Counted from the first letter of the stretch, positions 1 to 9,963 are shown. The stretch: 64,000 nt of DNA from Paraburkholderia azotifigens (GCF_007995085.1 NZ_VOQS01000005.1:1984001-2048000), one strand, 5' to 3'. Notes: generated by a model not told the origin, from the sequence alone. Numbers and translations: made by a program.

Positions 1-1230
1 CCCAGCGTGACGTTCGCGTTCCTGCCCGCCGATATCGTCAGCCAGATTCTGAACTTCGGCCTGCCCGCGCCGATCGACGTGCAGATTGTCGGCAACAAGC
101 TCGAGCAGAACCGTGCCGTCGCCAACAAGCTGCTCGCGCAGATGCGCGGCGTGCGCGGTCTCGTCGATGCACGCATCCAGCAGCTCGGCGACGAACCGGC
201 CATCGATATCGACGTCGATCGCACGAAAGCGATTCAGGCCGGGCTGACGCAAAAAGACGTCGCGCAGAACATGCTGATCGCGCTGTCGGGCAGTTCGCAG
301 ACAACGCCGAATTTCTGGCTCGATCCGAAGAACGGTGTGAGCTATCCGCTGGTGACGGAAGTGCCGCAGTACGACATTGACTCGCTGCAAACGCTCACCA
401 ACATTCCGTTGACGACCGACAAGGTGAGCGTCAATCCGCAGAATCAGCTTGGCACGCTCGGCACGACGTCGCGCAGCACGCAGCAGGCGGTCGTGTCGCA
501 CTACAACGTGCAGCCCGTGCTCGATATTTTCGCGTCGACGCAAGGACGCGATCTGGGCAGCGTCGCCAGCGACGTTACGAAACTCGTCGACAACGCGCGC
601 GCTCAATTGCCGCCTGGCTCGTCGATCGTGATTCGCGGCCAGGTGCAGTCGATGAACGAGTCGTTCGCGGGTCTCGGCGCGGGTCTCGTGTTCGCGATCG
701 CGCTCGTCTATCTGCTGATGGTGGTGAATTTCCAGTCGTGGCTCGACCCGCTGATCATCATCAGCGGCCTGCCGGGTTCGCTCGCGGGTATCGCGTGGAT
801 GCTGTTCGCCACGCACACGACGCTCAGCGTCCCCGCGTTGACAGGCACGATCCTGTGCATCGGCATTGCGACGGCGAACAGCATTCTCGTTATCAACACG
901 GCGCGCGAGTCGCTGGCGGGCGGCATGGAGCCGCTTGCCGCCGCGCTCGATGCCGGCTTCAACCGCTTCCGCCCCGTGCTGATGACGGCGCTCGCGATGC
1001 TGATCGGCATGTTGCCGATGGCGCTCGGCCTCGGCGACGGCGGCGAACAGAACGCGCCGCTCGGACGCGCGGTGATCGGCGGCCTGGCGATCGGCACGGT
1101 GTCGACGCTGATGTTCGTGCCCGTCGTGTTTGGCCTGGTGCACGCGTGGCTCGCGAAACGCCGCGCGAAGAAGGCCGCCGATTCCGGCGATCACGCCGAT
1201 CAGGCCGACGTGACCACCCAAGCTCAATAA
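1..1230 (+). CDS. RND efflux transporter inner-membrane permease, C-terminal part (5' end outside window)
   Basis: The reading frame is open from the first base, so the start lies upstream of the window; about 409 C-terminal residues are visible. They begin in the porter domain (the ILNFGLPAPIDVQIVG stretch is typical of AcrB-family proteins) and continue through the second block of membrane helices, with a cytoplasmic Arg/Lys-rich tail. The family exports drugs or other hydrophobic compounds using the proton gradient in a complex with a periplasmic adaptor and an outer-membrane channel. Both partners follow directly, 9 and 13 bp apart, so this is the end of one operon. Substrate cannot be told from sequence. 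Confidence 0.93.
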   Translation, partial: PSVTFAFLPADIVSQILNFGLPAPIDVQIVGNKLEQNRAVANKLLAQMRGVRGLVDARIQQLGDEPAIDIDVDRTKAIQAGLTQKDVAQNMLIALSGSSQTTPNFWLDPKNGVSYPLVTEVPQYDIDSLQTLTNIPLTTDKVSVNPQNQLGTLGTTSRSTQQAVVSHYNVQPVLDIFASTQGRDLGSVASDVTKLVDNARAQLPPGSSIVIRGQVQSMNESFAGLGAGLVFAIALVYLLMVVNFQSWLDPLIIISGLPGSLAGIAWMLFATHTTLSVPALTGTILCIGIATANSILVINTARESLAGGMEPLAAALDAGFNRFRPVLMTALAMLIGMLPMALGLGDGGEQNAPLGRAVIGGLAIGTVSTLMFVPVVFGLVHAWLAKRRAKKAADSGDHADQADVTTQAQ

Positions 1231-1239
1231 GGACTTGCC

Positions 1240-2502
1240 ATGACCACGCCCAATCTGCCGACGGGTGGCGAACCCGCTGCCCGCACCGATGTCGTGCCGA
1301 CCGAACCCGCACTTGCGCGTCGAAAGCGGCGCTATGTGCTGCCCGTCGCGCTTGCCGCCGTCGCAGCCGCGCTGCTCGCCATCGGCATCGCGCCGCGTCT
1401 GCAGGCCAGCACGGCGCTGACGAAGCAGGTCGACGCGCAGCGCTATCTCACGGTCGAAGCGCTCACGCCGACACGCGCGCCCGCATCGCAGGAATTGCTG
1501 TTGCCGGGCAACGTGATGCCGTTCGCCGATGCGTCTATCTACGCGCGCACGAGCGGCTATATCCAGCACTGGTATGCGGATATCGGCGCAAAGGTGAAAG
1601 CGGGTCAAACGCTCGCCGACATCGACACTCCCGAATTAGACGCGCAACTGCGTCAGGCGCGCGCCGACGAGGCGACCGCAAAAGCCAACTACACCTTCGC
1701 GAACAGCACCGCGCAGCGCTGGCAGACGATGCTGCAGACGCAGTCCGTTTCGCAGCAGGACGCCGACGCGAAAACGAGCGACAGCGCGGCGAAGCTCGCC
1801 GCGTGGCAGGCGGCGCAAGCGAACGTCGCGCGGCTCGCCGAACTGGTGTCGTACGAGAAAGTGACGGCGCCGTTCGACGGCGTGATCACCGCGCGCAACG
1901 TCGACGTCGGCGCTCTTGTGACGGCGGGCGGCTCGCCCGGCATCGCGGCCACGGGCGGCGAGCTGTTTCATATCGAGCAGACCGACCGGTTGCGCGTGTA
2001 TGTCGACGTGCCGCAAAACGATGCGCAAGGCGTCACGCCGGGCACGAAGGTCTATCTGACGACGCAGCAGTATCCGGAGCGCAAGTTCGACGCGACGGTC
2101 GCGCGCAGCGCGGATTCGATCGATCCGGTGAGCCGCACGCTGCGCGTCGAGGTCGACGTCGACAACCGCGACGGCACGCTGTTGCCGGGCGCGTATGCGC
2201 AGGTGCATCTCGCGCTGGAAACGGCACATCCCTCGCTCGAAGTGCCCGTCAGCGCGCTGCTGTTCCGGCCTGACGGTGTGACGGTCGCGGTGATCGGCGG
2301 CGACGACAAGGTGCAGTTGAAGGCCGTGACCATCGGCCGGGATTTCGGCACGCACGTGGAAGTCGCGACCGGGCTCGCGGCAACCGACCGCGTCATCAAC
2401 AATCCGGGCGACGCCATCAGCAGCGGCGAAACGGTGCGCGTCGCGCCCGAGAATGGGGCGCCAGGCGCAACGCAGGCGGCGACGCCCGCAAAGCACGGTT
2501 AA
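1240..2502 (+). CDS. RND efflux periplasmic adaptor (membrane fusion protein, HlyD/MFP family)
   Basis: A 420-residue protein with a cytoplasmic N-terminus rich in Pro/Arg, one membrane anchor at about residues 30-50, then the lipoyl half-domains (GYIQHWYADIGAKVKAGQ), a coiled-coil hairpin (about 125-190), and the beta-barrel and membrane-proximal domains. The ATG follows an AAGGA Shine-Dalgarno nine bases after the permease stop. It bridges the upstream permease to the downstream outer-membrane factor. The order permease, adaptor, outer-membrane factor is common in Burkholderiaceae. Confidence 0.93.
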   Translation: MTTPNLPTGGEPAARTDVVPTEPALARRKRRYVLPVALAAVAAALLAIGIAPRLQASTALTKQVDAQRYLTVEALTPTRAPASQELLLPGNVMPFADASIYARTSGYIQHWYADIGAKVKAGQTLADIDTPELDAQLRQARADEATAKANYTFANSTAQRWQTMLQTQSVSQQDADAKTSDSAAKLAAWQAAQANVARLAELVSYEKVTAPFDGVITARNVDVGALVTAGGSPGIAATGGELFHIEQTDRLRVYVDVPQNDAQGVTPGTKVYLTTQQYPERKFDATVARSADSIDPVSRTLRVEVDVDNRDGTLLPGAYAQVHLALETAHPSLEVPVSALLFRPDGVTVAVIGGDDKVQLKAVTIGRDFGTHVEVATGLAATDRVINNPGDAISSGETVRVAPENGAPGATQAATPAKHG

Positions 2503-2515
2503 GCAGAGGCACATC

Positions 2516-3976
2516 ATGTTCAACTTTGGTGGATCGCTGGTTCGCAAGGCGCTCGTCATCGCGGTCGCAAGTGCGTTGACCGCGTGTTCGACGCTGCCGC
2601 ATTACTCGCAGCCGCAGACGGCTGTGCCCGATCATTTCGCCAGCATGCCGCAAGCTTCCGCCGGCTGGACCCTCGCCGCGCCCGCCGATGCGCAGGCGCG
2701 CGGCCCGTGGTGGACGCTCTTCGGCGACGACGAGCTGAACCAGCTCGAAGCGCAGGTCGACGTGTCGAACCAGACCGTGCGCAAAGCCGTCGCGCAACTG
2801 CAAGCGGCGCGCGCGATGGTCGACTATCAGCGCGCGGGCTATGCGCCCGTCGTTACGGCAGGCGCATCGGCGCAGCGCTATCGCACGTCGCAGAATGTGG
2901 TGCACAAGGGCCTGGCGGGCCATACGGTGCCCGATTTCTCGGCCGGGCTCGCGGCCAGTTGGGAACCCGATCTGTTTGGCCGCGTGAAGGATGCGGCCGT
3001 CAATGCCCGCGATAACGCGCAAGCCAGCGAGGCGGATCTGCAGTCGGTGCGCCTTTCCGTCGCCACCGATCTCGCCATCGACTATTTCGATCTGCGCTCG
3101 CTCGACCGGCAAAAAAAGCTGCTCGACGATTCCGTGACGGCCTACGCCGCCGCGCTGCGGATCGTGCAGGAGCAGCTGAAGGACGGCGCGATCGATGCGT
3201 CGGCTGTCGCGCAGGCGCAAACGCAACTCGAAAGCACGCGCACGCAGGACAGCGACATCGACGTGCAGCGCGCGCAACTCGAGCACGCGATCGCGACGCT
3301 GATCGGCAAACCGGCTTCGTCGTTTTCGCTGCCGCCGAAGGTGCAGACCACGGCGCTGCCGCAGATTCCCGCGGGCGTGCCGTCGCAATTGCTCGAACGC
3401 CGTCCCGACATCGCCGCCGCCGAGCGGCGCGTCGCGGCAGCGAACGCGCAGATCGGGCAGGCGCGTGCTGCTTTCTATCCGAATCTGACGCTGTCGGCGA
3501 CCGCGGGTCTCGAAAGCTCGTACTTCGCGCCGTGGCTCACGGCGTCGAGTCTGTTCTGGTCGCTCGGCTCGCAGATCGCGGGCACGCTGTTCGACGGCGG
3601 GCGCCGCGATGCCGCGCTCAAGAACGCCAACGCGCAATATGACGGCACCGTCGCCGATTACCGGCAAACGGTGCTGGTCGCCTTCCAGCAGGTTGAAGAC
3701 CAGTTGTCGTCGCTCAACACGCTGGCGAACGAAGCCGACAGCCAGCAACGCGCGACAGCTGCCGCGGACCTTTCGCTCAAGCTCACGACCAACCGTTATC
3801 AGGCGGGCGCCGTCAATTATCTCGACGTCGTCACCGCGCAGACCATCGCCCTTTCAAACGAGCGCACGGCCGAACAGATCGACGCGCGGCGCATCGACGC
3901 GAGCGTGCAGTTGCTGAAAGCGCTCGGCGGCGGCTGGAATCGCAGCGCGCTCACGGACGCGGCAGCAACGGACTGA
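2516..3976 (+). CDS. RND efflux outer-membrane factor, NodT/OprM-type lipoprotein
   Basis: A 486-residue TolC-superfamily outer-membrane channel. The chosen ATG gives a signal peptide ending in the lipobox LTAC followed by S (Cys at about residue 20), so it is a lipoprotein. A longer open frame begins at 2453 inside the adaptor, but it would bury the signal peptide. Two repeats of long helices with Ala/Gln-rich heptads match the OEP domain, and the second contains LLERRPDIAAAERR, which is typical of the family. It is last in the efflux operon. Confidence 0.93.
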   Translation: MFNFGGSLVRKALVIAVASALTACSTLPHYSQPQTAVPDHFASMPQASAGWTLAAPADAQARGPWWTLFGDDELNQLEAQVDVSNQTVRKAVAQLQAARAMVDYQRAGYAPVVTAGASAQRYRTSQNVVHKGLAGHTVPDFSAGLAASWEPDLFGRVKDAAVNARDNAQASEADLQSVRLSVATDLAIDYFDLRSLDRQKKLLDDSVTAYAAALRIVQEQLKDGAIDASAVAQAQTQLESTRTQDSDIDVQRAQLEHAIATLIGKPASSFSLPPKVQTTALPQIPAGVPSQLLERRPDIAAAERRVAAANAQIGQARAAFYPNLTLSATAGLESSYFAPWLTASSLFWSLGSQIAGTLFDGGRRDAALKNANAQYDGTVADYRQTVLVAFQQVEDQLSSLNTLANEADSQQRATAAADLSLKLTTNRYQAGAVNYLDVVTAQTIALSNERTAEQIDARRIDASVQLLKALGGGWNRSALTDAAATD

Positions 3977-4066
3977 CATCGAACGGCCCACGCGTTGTCT
4001 CGACTGCAACCCCGGCCACGGTCGTCGTAATATATGGCCATTCATAACGCCGACGGGGAAATCGCG

Positions 4067-4939
4067 ATGCGCAAGCTGTTGTTGTCGGGAATCGTGTTGC
4101 CGGGTCTTCTTTTCACGGGCGCAGCGTCCGCCGATGAAGGCAAGGTCGAGGTGATGTACGCAGGTTCGCTCGTGAATCTGATGGAGCGCAGCGTCGGTCC
4201 GGCTTTCGAAAAGCAGACGGGCCTGCATTTTCAGGGCTATGCGGCGGGCTCGAACAAGATCGCCAACGAGATCAAGGGCAAGCTGCGGCGCGGCGACGTG
4301 TTCATCAGCGCGAGCCCGAAGGTCAACACGGGCCTGATGGGCGCGGCGAACGGCAATCGCGTGACGTGGTACGTGAATTTCGCCGAGTCGCCGCTGATGA
4401 TTGGCTACAACCCGCAAAGCCGCTTCGCCGCCGACTTCAGGAAGAAGCGCTGGGACGAAGTGCTGCAGGAGCCGGGCATTCGCATCGGGCGCACCGATCC
4501 GAAGCTGGATCCGAAGGGCGCATTCACGGTCGAGATGATGACGAAGGCGGCTGAACTCTACAAGCAACCGGATCTCGTTCAGAAGACGCTCGGCGATCCG
4601 GAGAATCCGGCGCAGGTGTTGCCGGAAGAGACGCTCGTCGGCCGTCTGCAATCGGGCCAGCTCGATGCAGGCTTCTTCTATTCGACGGAAACGTCGGACC
4701 TGAAGATTCCGGCGCTTCGTCCTGCGCTCGAGCTGCAGGCCAAGGCCAGCTACACACTGACGATCCTCACCGACGCACCTAACGAAGCGGGTGCGGTGCG
4801 CTTCGTGAACTTCCTGATGAGCGCGTCGGGCCGTGCGTTGCTGAAGCAGCATGGCGTCGACATCGTCAAGCCGGTGGTGACGGGCAACGCGCAAGCCGTG
4901 CCGTCGCCGGTGCAAGCCGTCCTCGACGCCGCGCAATGA
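4067..4939 (+). CDS. ABC importer periplasmic binding protein, molybdate/tungstate (ModA/WtpA) type
   Basis: A 290-residue secreted protein; the signal peptide probably ends at ASA before DEG. The mature start (KVEVMYAGSLVNLMER) and the later GRTDPKLDPKG segment resemble the WtpA/ModA oxyanion-binding family. The start at 4067 follows a GGGGAA Shine-Dalgarno and gives a normal signal peptide; an in-frame ATG at 4034 would add 11 residues before it. The stop overlaps the start of the fused permease/ATPase by four bases (ATGA), so the two are translationally coupled. Sulfate or another oxyanion is possible. Confidence 0.85.
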   Translation: MRKLLLSGIVLPGLLFTGAASADEGKVEVMYAGSLVNLMERSVGPAFEKQTGLHFQGYAAGSNKIANEIKGKLRRGDVFISASPKVNTGLMGAANGNRVTWYVNFAESPLMIGYNPQSRFAADFRKKRWDEVLQEPGIRIGRTDPKLDPKGAFTVEMMTKAAELYKQPDLVQKTLGDPENPAQVLPEETLVGRLQSGQLDAGFFYSTETSDLKIPALRPALELQAKASYTLTILTDAPNEAGAVRFVNFLMSASGRALLKQHGVDIVKPVVTGNAQAVPSPVQAVLDAAQ

Positions 4940-6819
4940 CACGCCTCACCGCCCGGCCGCTGCTGTGGCTCGCTTGCCTGCTCGCCGTCTATCTGTGCGC
5001 GCCGTTCGTCGCGAGCATTCCGCAGATCGATCATGCGGACTGGGCGGGCGTCGACTGGCGCGGCACGTGGTCGGCTGTGGGCGTGTCGGCGGGAAGCGCG
5101 AGCGTCGCCGCGCTCGCGATCCTGATCGGCGGTGTGCCGCTCGGCTACTGGCTCGCGCGCTCACGCGCGCGCGGCATGGCGCTGCTCGGCTTTATCGTGC
5201 AGTTGCCGCTCGCGCTGCCGCCGCTCACGAGCGGCATCCTGCTGCTGTTTCTGCTCGGGCCGTATAGCTGGCTTGGCCGGCTGACAAACGGCGCGCTCAC
5301 GGATTCCTTCACGGGCATCGTGCTCGCGGAAACGTTCGTGGCCGCGCCGTTCCTGGTCGTCGCGGCACGCTCCGCGTTCGCTGCAATCGATCCTGTCTAC
5401 GACGACGTCGCCGCCACGCTCGGACATCGCGCGGCAAGCCGCTTTTTCCGCGTGATGTTGCCGATCGCGTGGCCGTCGATCCGCGCCGGTCTGGTGCTCG
5501 CGTGGCTGCGTGCGTTCGGCGAGTTCGGCGCGACCGTGATGGTCGCCTATCATCCGTATTCGCTGCCCGTCTATACCTACGTCGTGTTCGGCGGCCAGGG
5601 CCTGCCCGCAATGATGCCGCTGCTGCTGCCGACGCTCGTGATCGCCGTGTTGTGCGCGGCGCTGTCAGTGGCATGGCGCGGTGGCCCTGCGCGCCGCTTC
5701 GAAATTGCCGAGAATGGCGATGCGACCGATGAGCCCGCCGGGGAAACAGCGCGCCCTGCCCTGCCAGATCCTCGCCTCGCCTTTGCGCTCAAGCGCCATC
5801 TCGGCGCGTTCGATCTCGACATCGAATGGAGGCCTTCGACGCGACGGCTCGCGATCATCGGACCGTCGGGCTCGGGTAAATCGCTCGCGCTGAAGCTGAT
5901 CGCGGGACTCGAATGCAACGAAGCGGGGTTCGTCCGCTCCGGCGACAGGCAACTGGATGCGCTGCCGCCCGAGCAGCGTCATGTCGGCTATGTGCCGCAG
6001 GATTACGGGCTGTTTCCGCATATGACGGTGGCGCGCCAGTTGTCGTTTCCCGTCGATGCGGACGCCGCTAGCGCGCGCTACTGGGTCAAGCATCTTGGTC
6101 TGTCCGCGCTCACGGCGCGTTTGCCGCGCCAGTTGTCGTTCGGTCAGCGCCAGCGTGTCGCGCTCGCGCGCGCGCTTTCGCGGCACAGCCAGCTTCTGCT
6201 GTTCGACGAGCCGTTTTCCGCACTCGATACGCCTCGGCGTCGGCGCCTGCAACAGGCACTGCGCGCGTTGCAGCGAGAGATTTCGGCCGTCACGGTGCTC
6301 GTCACGCACGATCCCGACGAGGCCGCGCTGCTCGCGGATGAAGTGCTCGTCATCGAGCGCGGACGCGTGTTGCAGGCGGGAACCGTCGATCACGTCTTCC
6401 GGCAGCCTGCCTCATTGCAGGTCGCCGCGCTGCTTGGATTGCACAACGTCGGTGTCGGGACGATACGCGCGCCGGGCATGATCGAGACCGTGTCGGGACT
6501 CTCGATCGAGATCGCTGACCGCTCTATTCCTGTTGGCGAAGAGGTGATGTGGCGCGTTGCGCCGTCGTCGATTCGTATCGCGCGCGATGGTGCCTATACG
6601 GGCGCTATCGACTCCGTCGAATTGCGGCACGGCGATCTCTTCGCTGTCGCGAGCATCGGCACAATGCGTTTCGACATTGCGTGCGACGGCGAACCTGCGT
6701 ACCGCGTCGAGCGCGGGCCAGCGCGCTTTGCAATCGATACGCGTGGCGTCAGCGCCTGGCTGAGCGGTGTATGCGTGACGCAGCAAGAACATACGTCGCC
6801 GGTTTCTTCGCACGTGTAG
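4936..6819 (+). CDS. fused ABC permease and ATPase (ModB-ModC-like) with C-terminal TOBE-like region
   Basis: One 627-residue chain carries both membrane and nucleotide-binding parts. Residues about 1-250 are a binding-protein-dependent permease with an EAA loop (GHRAASRFFRVMLPIAWPS). The ATPase follows: Walker A GPSGSGKS at about 309-316, signature LSFGQ at about 400 (usual form LSGGQ), Walker B LLLFDEP at about 420, and switch His in VTHD at about 458. The last 120 residues resemble the substrate-sensing TOBE domain of ModC. It is coupled to the binding-protein gene by an ATGA overlap. Both halves keep key motifs, so this is a working fusion and not a sequencing join. Confidence 0.88.
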   Translation: MTRLTARPLLWLACLLAVYLCAPFVASIPQIDHADWAGVDWRGTWSAVGVSAGSASVAALAILIGGVPLGYWLARSRARGMALLGFIVQLPLALPPLTSGILLLFLLGPYSWLGRLTNGALTDSFTGIVLAETFVAAPFLVVAARSAFAAIDPVYDDVAATLGHRAASRFFRVMLPIAWPSIRAGLVLAWLRAFGEFGATVMVAYHPYSLPVYTYVVFGGQGLPAMMPLLLPTLVIAVLCAALSVAWRGGPARRFEIAENGDATDEPAGETARPALPDPRLAFALKRHLGAFDLDIEWRPSTRRLAIIGPSGSGKSLALKLIAGLECNEAGFVRSGDRQLDALPPEQRHVGYVPQDYGLFPHMTVARQLSFPVDADAASARYWVKHLGLSALTARLPRQLSFGQRQRVALARALSRHSQLLLFDEPFSALDTPRRRRLQQALRALQREISAVTVLVTHDPDEAALLADEVLVIERGRVLQAGTVDHVFRQPASLQVAALLGLHNVGVGTIRAPGMIETVSGLSIEIADRSIPVGEEVMWRVAPSSIRIARDGAYTGAIDSVELRHGDLFAVASIGTMRFDIACDGEPAYRVERGPARFAIDTRGVSAWLSGVCVTQQEHTSPVSSHV

Positions 6820-6822
6820 CGC

Positions 6823-7764
6823 CTAGTCGCCCGCTACGAGCGCGGCATCTTCATGCCTGAGCGCGACGGGTAACTGATCGGATTTCGACTGCTCGATGAG
6901 CAGATCAACCAATGCGCGCACGTTTGGCGCGAGATTGCGACGACTGCCATACGTAACCGATAGCCCCATCGACGGCAACGGTGTTTCCGGCATCACCTGA
7001 ACGAGCGAACCGTCGTCCAGATCGTCTTCGACGAGCACGGCGGGCACTAGCGCGACACCCATGCCTTCGATAGCCATACCGCGCAGCATGTCGCTATTGT
7101 TCGCGCGGATGTGCGTTGCGTGCGCGGCGTTCGTGTCGAGCCATCGACGCACGGGATCAGGCTCTACGCCTGCCGTGCCGTCGTCGTGCGACAGCAGCAC
7201 GAGTGGATCGACGTCCGTCAGAGGCGCGCTGCCGTGGATGCCCGGCACGAAGCGCGGCGACGCGACGAGCATCATCTCCAGATGCGCGAACGCGCGCGCG
7301 ACGACCGAACCGGGATGCGGATAGGTGTCGTTCGTCAACGCGGCATCGAAGCGTCCTTCGACAAGGCTGATGGGGCCGTCCGAGAAGATCACCTGCGGCA
7401 CCACGAGCGGATAGCGTTCGGTATAGGCGCTCAGCAGTTTCGCGAGATATCGCGCGCCAATGCTGCCTTGCACCGCGATGCGCAAGGTGCCCGACGGCAC
7501 ACCCGTCGCTGCGAGCAGCCCGCCTTCGACGTCGTCTATATCGTCGACGATCGTTCTCACGCGATCCAGAAACAGCCGCCCTGCTTCCGTCAGCGTCACG
7601 CTGCGCGTCGTGCGTTGCAGAAGGCGCGCGTCGAGACGCTCTTCGAGCGAAGCCACGCTGCGTGTCGCGACGGCGCTCGATACTCTCAGCTGATCCGCCG
7701 CGCCCGTGAAGCTGCCGAGCTCCGCGACCTTTACAAACATTCTGAGTGACTGCAGATAGTCCAT
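6823..7764 (-). CDS. LysR-family transcriptional regulator
   Basis: A 313-residue protein starting MDYLQSLRMFVKVAELGSFT, with an N-terminal winged helix-turn-helix (residues 1-60) and a periplasmic-binding-like effector domain. The open frame runs on to 7899, but the MDYLQ start matches the family. It ends three bases from the convergent ABC permease gene. Its target is not evident; neither neighbour is divergent. Confidence 0.9.
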   Translation of the reverse strand: MDYLQSLRMFVKVAELGSFTGAADQLRVSSAVATRSVASLEERLDARLLQRTTRSVTLTEAGRLFLDRVRTIVDDIDDVEGGLLAATGVPSGTLRIAVQGSIGARYLAKLLSAYTERYPLVVPQVIFSDGPISLVEGRFDAALTNDTYPHPGSVVARAFAHLEMMLVASPRFVPGIHGSAPLTDVDPLVLLSHDDGTAGVEPDPVRRWLDTNAAHATHIRANNSDMLRGMAIEGMGVALVPAVLVEDDLDDGSLVQVMPETPLPSMGLSVTYGSRRNLAPNVRALVDLLIEQSKSDQLPVALRHEDAALVAGD

Positions 7765-7943
7765 CGTTGCGCTTCTGTAGAAGCGTCGACCGCGAAGATC
7801 GACGAAGGTCAGATATTCGACTGGACTGTACAAACGTGGCGCGCGCGGATAAAGCGCCCGCGGCTGAATTGACTGTTCATGGCGCTCCGACAATTTCATC
7901 GAATGAAATCGTCAGGTGCAGCCGATGGCATGCGTGTGTGTCG

Positions 7944-8360
7944 TTACTTGAGGGCCTTTCGGATCTTGCGCATGCCGGCAATCGTGCTCTCGAAGACATC
8001 CGCGCCGATCTTCGCCTTGAGTCGTCGGCTGATTTGCGCGCTTGCGCCGCTGATCGTTGGGCCGAGCGCTTTGCCTGAGCGCGTCGGATAAACGCCCCAC
8101 TCGCGTGCGTCGGACGTGCCCTGCCGTCGTTCGACGAGCTTCTTCCTCGAGAGACTATCGATGAGCCGCGTCGCGGTCGGACGCGCGATGCCCAGCCTGT
8201 CCGCGATCTCGCTGCCGAGGCAACCCGGTGCCGACAGAACGACGCGCAGCACGTAGCCTTGAGCGGGCGTCATTCCAAGATCGGCATAGACGGCGGCCCA
8301 TTCACGCTCGACCAGTCGAGCGAGTGCGGACGCGTTGAAATACAGACATTGATCGAACAT
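7944..8360 (-). CDS. MarR-family transcriptional regulator
   Basis: A 138-residue winged-helix protein. The DNA-binding part runs through GMTPAQGYVLRVV and IADRLGIARPTATRLIDSL (about residues 30-80), followed by the beta wing. The start at 8360 (MFDQCLYF) places the HTH at the usual distance; the open frame to 8582 would overlap the divergent gene. It is divergent from the MipA-like gene across a 199-bp gap with palindromes near its own start, so local and self regulation are likely. The ligand is unknown. Confidence 0.85.
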   Translation of the reverse strand: MFDQCLYFNASALARLVEREWAAVYADLGMTPAQGYVLRVVLSAPGCLGSEIADRLGIARPTATRLIDSLSRKKLVERRQGTSDAREWGVYPTRSGKALGPTISGASAQISRRLKAKIGADVFESTIAGMRKIRKALK

Positions 8361-8403
8361 GAATGCATTCGCGCATGATTTGATTAGCAAGACAACTATA
8401 TAG
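8361..8403. promoter_or_regulatory. candidate MarR operator region (two short palindromes)
   Basis: Immediately upstream of the MarR-family start lie the perfect palindromes GAATGCATTC (8361-8370) and CTATATAG (8396-8403) in an AT-richer stretch of the divergent promoter region. MarR proteins often bind such dyads over their own promoter. The assignment rests on position and symmetry only. Confidence 0.35.
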
Positions 8404-8559
8404 ACAGGCGTGAGCGGTGTGTACCGCAGATGGGGGTGGCTCGTGTGAGCAGCTGCGTCGGGCGGGTACGGCGTTTGCTGCAATGCCGCCGGATTCTTCG
8501 CCGGTAATTGAACAACGTGTATGTGACAGCAAAGCGCCGCGCTCGCGGTTTCGCAACCC

Positions 8560-9414
8560 ATGACGTTCGTCGACATGACCAAGCTACCCGTCTACGCCAG
8601 TCTCGCGTACCTGATCTGCAACGCATCGGCAGCCCTGGCGCAAACGCCCTCGCCGCTTGGCGAATGGCAATACTCAGCGGGCATCCCGCTCGAAAAGCTG
8701 TTTCAGCCCAATCGACCCACCTGGGAAGCGCGAATTGGCATTGGCGCGACGTTCGAGCCGCGCTACGACGGCTCGGATCGGTATCACACGCTGGTCGGGC
8801 CAAGCACCGACATCCGGTACAAGGACCTGGCTTTTCTTTCCACGGGCGAAGGGCTCGGCGTCAATGTGCTTCAGGGCCCCAACTGGCGCGTGAGTATCGC
8901 GGCGGTTTATGACCTGGGCAGGCGGGCACACGACGATCCGACGCGGCTCGACGGCATGGGCAACATCAACCCGGCGCCCGAGGCCAAGCTGGCTGGCGAA
9001 TATGTGATCTCGAAGGAATTTCCGCTTGTGTTCCGGGCCGCAGTGACACGGAGCTTCGGCGGATCGAATGGCTGGGTCGCGGATCTGGGCGCGTACATGC
9101 CGTTGCCGGGAAGTTCGGAAAGCTTCTTCTGGTTCGCCGGGCCGTCGGTGACGTTCGCGGATTCCAAATATATGAACAGCTGGTTCGGCGTGAATGCGGC
9201 GCAGGCGGCTTCATCCCGATATTCACAGTACGACGCGAGCGCAGGACTGAAATCGGCGGGATTCGGCGTCACGCTGATCTGGTTCGTCAACAAGCACTGG
9301 TTTGTGACTGCGGATGGCGCGCTGAAACGGCTGCTCGGCAGCGCTGCGAACAGTCCAATCACACAAACGAAGACGAACGGAGTTTGCGACGTGTCGATCA
9401 ATTATCAGTTTTAA
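8560..9414 (+). CDS. MipA/OmpV-family outer-membrane protein
   Basis: A 284-residue protein with a signal peptide ending at ALA before QTP. The body has alternating beta strands typical of a barrel (WEARIGIGATFEPRYDGSD, LVGPSTDIRYKD) and an aromatic C-terminus ending in Phe (INYQF), as expected for BAM-dependent insertion. The pattern matches the MltA-interacting protein/OmpV family. Neither ATG 8560 nor the in-frame ATG 8575 has a clear Shine-Dalgarno. It is divergent from the MarR regulator, which may control it. Confidence 0.82.
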   Translation: MTFVDMTKLPVYASLAYLICNASAALAQTPSPLGEWQYSAGIPLEKLFQPNRPTWEARIGIGATFEPRYDGSDRYHTLVGPSTDIRYKDLAFLSTGEGLGVNVLQGPNWRVSIAAVYDLGRRAHDDPTRLDGMGNINPAPEAKLAGEYVISKEFPLVFRAAVTRSFGGSNGWVADLGAYMPLPGSSESFFWFAGPSVTFADSKYMNSWFGVNAAQAASSRYSQYDASAGLKSAGFGVTLIWFVNKHWFVTADGALKRLLGSAANSPITQTKTNGVCDVSINYQF

Positions 9415-9638
9415 GTGATTGATCCGATGGGATTTTCTTCATGGATTAGGGTAGGGATTACCTGGAGTTCCTTACTTGTTTTTAGTTCGCTGATTTCTGG
9501 CGGTTGTGTTGCGCGCTGCATAGTGAGTTTTGCGCCGCGGTTTTCGTGCTAACGACGAGGCCCGTTTTTTCAGGATAGTGTTCTCGGCGGCGACGATTGC
9601 AACGGGTGTTTTCGATCTCTGAGTCGTCGCTGGCCGAG

Positions 9639-9653
9639 TATTTATCGTAAATA
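9639..9653. promoter_or_regulatory. parS-like palindrome 1
   Basis: TATTTATCGTAAATA, with arms TATTTA/TAAATA. It is one of five copies of this 15-mer family, all within 4.9 kb around rep-parA-parB, which is the usual placement of ParB binding sites. Confidence 0.6.
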
Positions 9654-9948
9654 AGCGTGCAGACGGGCTGATGTCCCCACTTGGGGCGGTCGAACTTTGA
9701 GCCGCGCTGCACCTGCGTCAGCAATACGCCTGATGTCCCCATCTAGGGTGCTCAAACCAGGAGTGCGTCCAGCGCTTAGCGACTTTCGAAGGATTTTCGC
9801 AGCCAGAACGGCTCATGCCGGCCGCTGAGCGCGATTTCCGGGATCGATTGTCCCCATTCGGGGTGTCACCGAAGCGCAATCCACGTCGCGTCTCTAATGT
9901 CCCCAGCTAGGGTGGGACGTTTGAAGACGCGGGTACATCCGGTCCACT

Positions 9949-9963
9949 TATTTACGATAAATA
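9949..9963. promoter_or_regulatory. parS-like palindrome 2
   Basis: TATTTACGATAAATA, the reverse complement of site 1, lying inside the iteron array upstream of rep. Confidence 0.6.
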
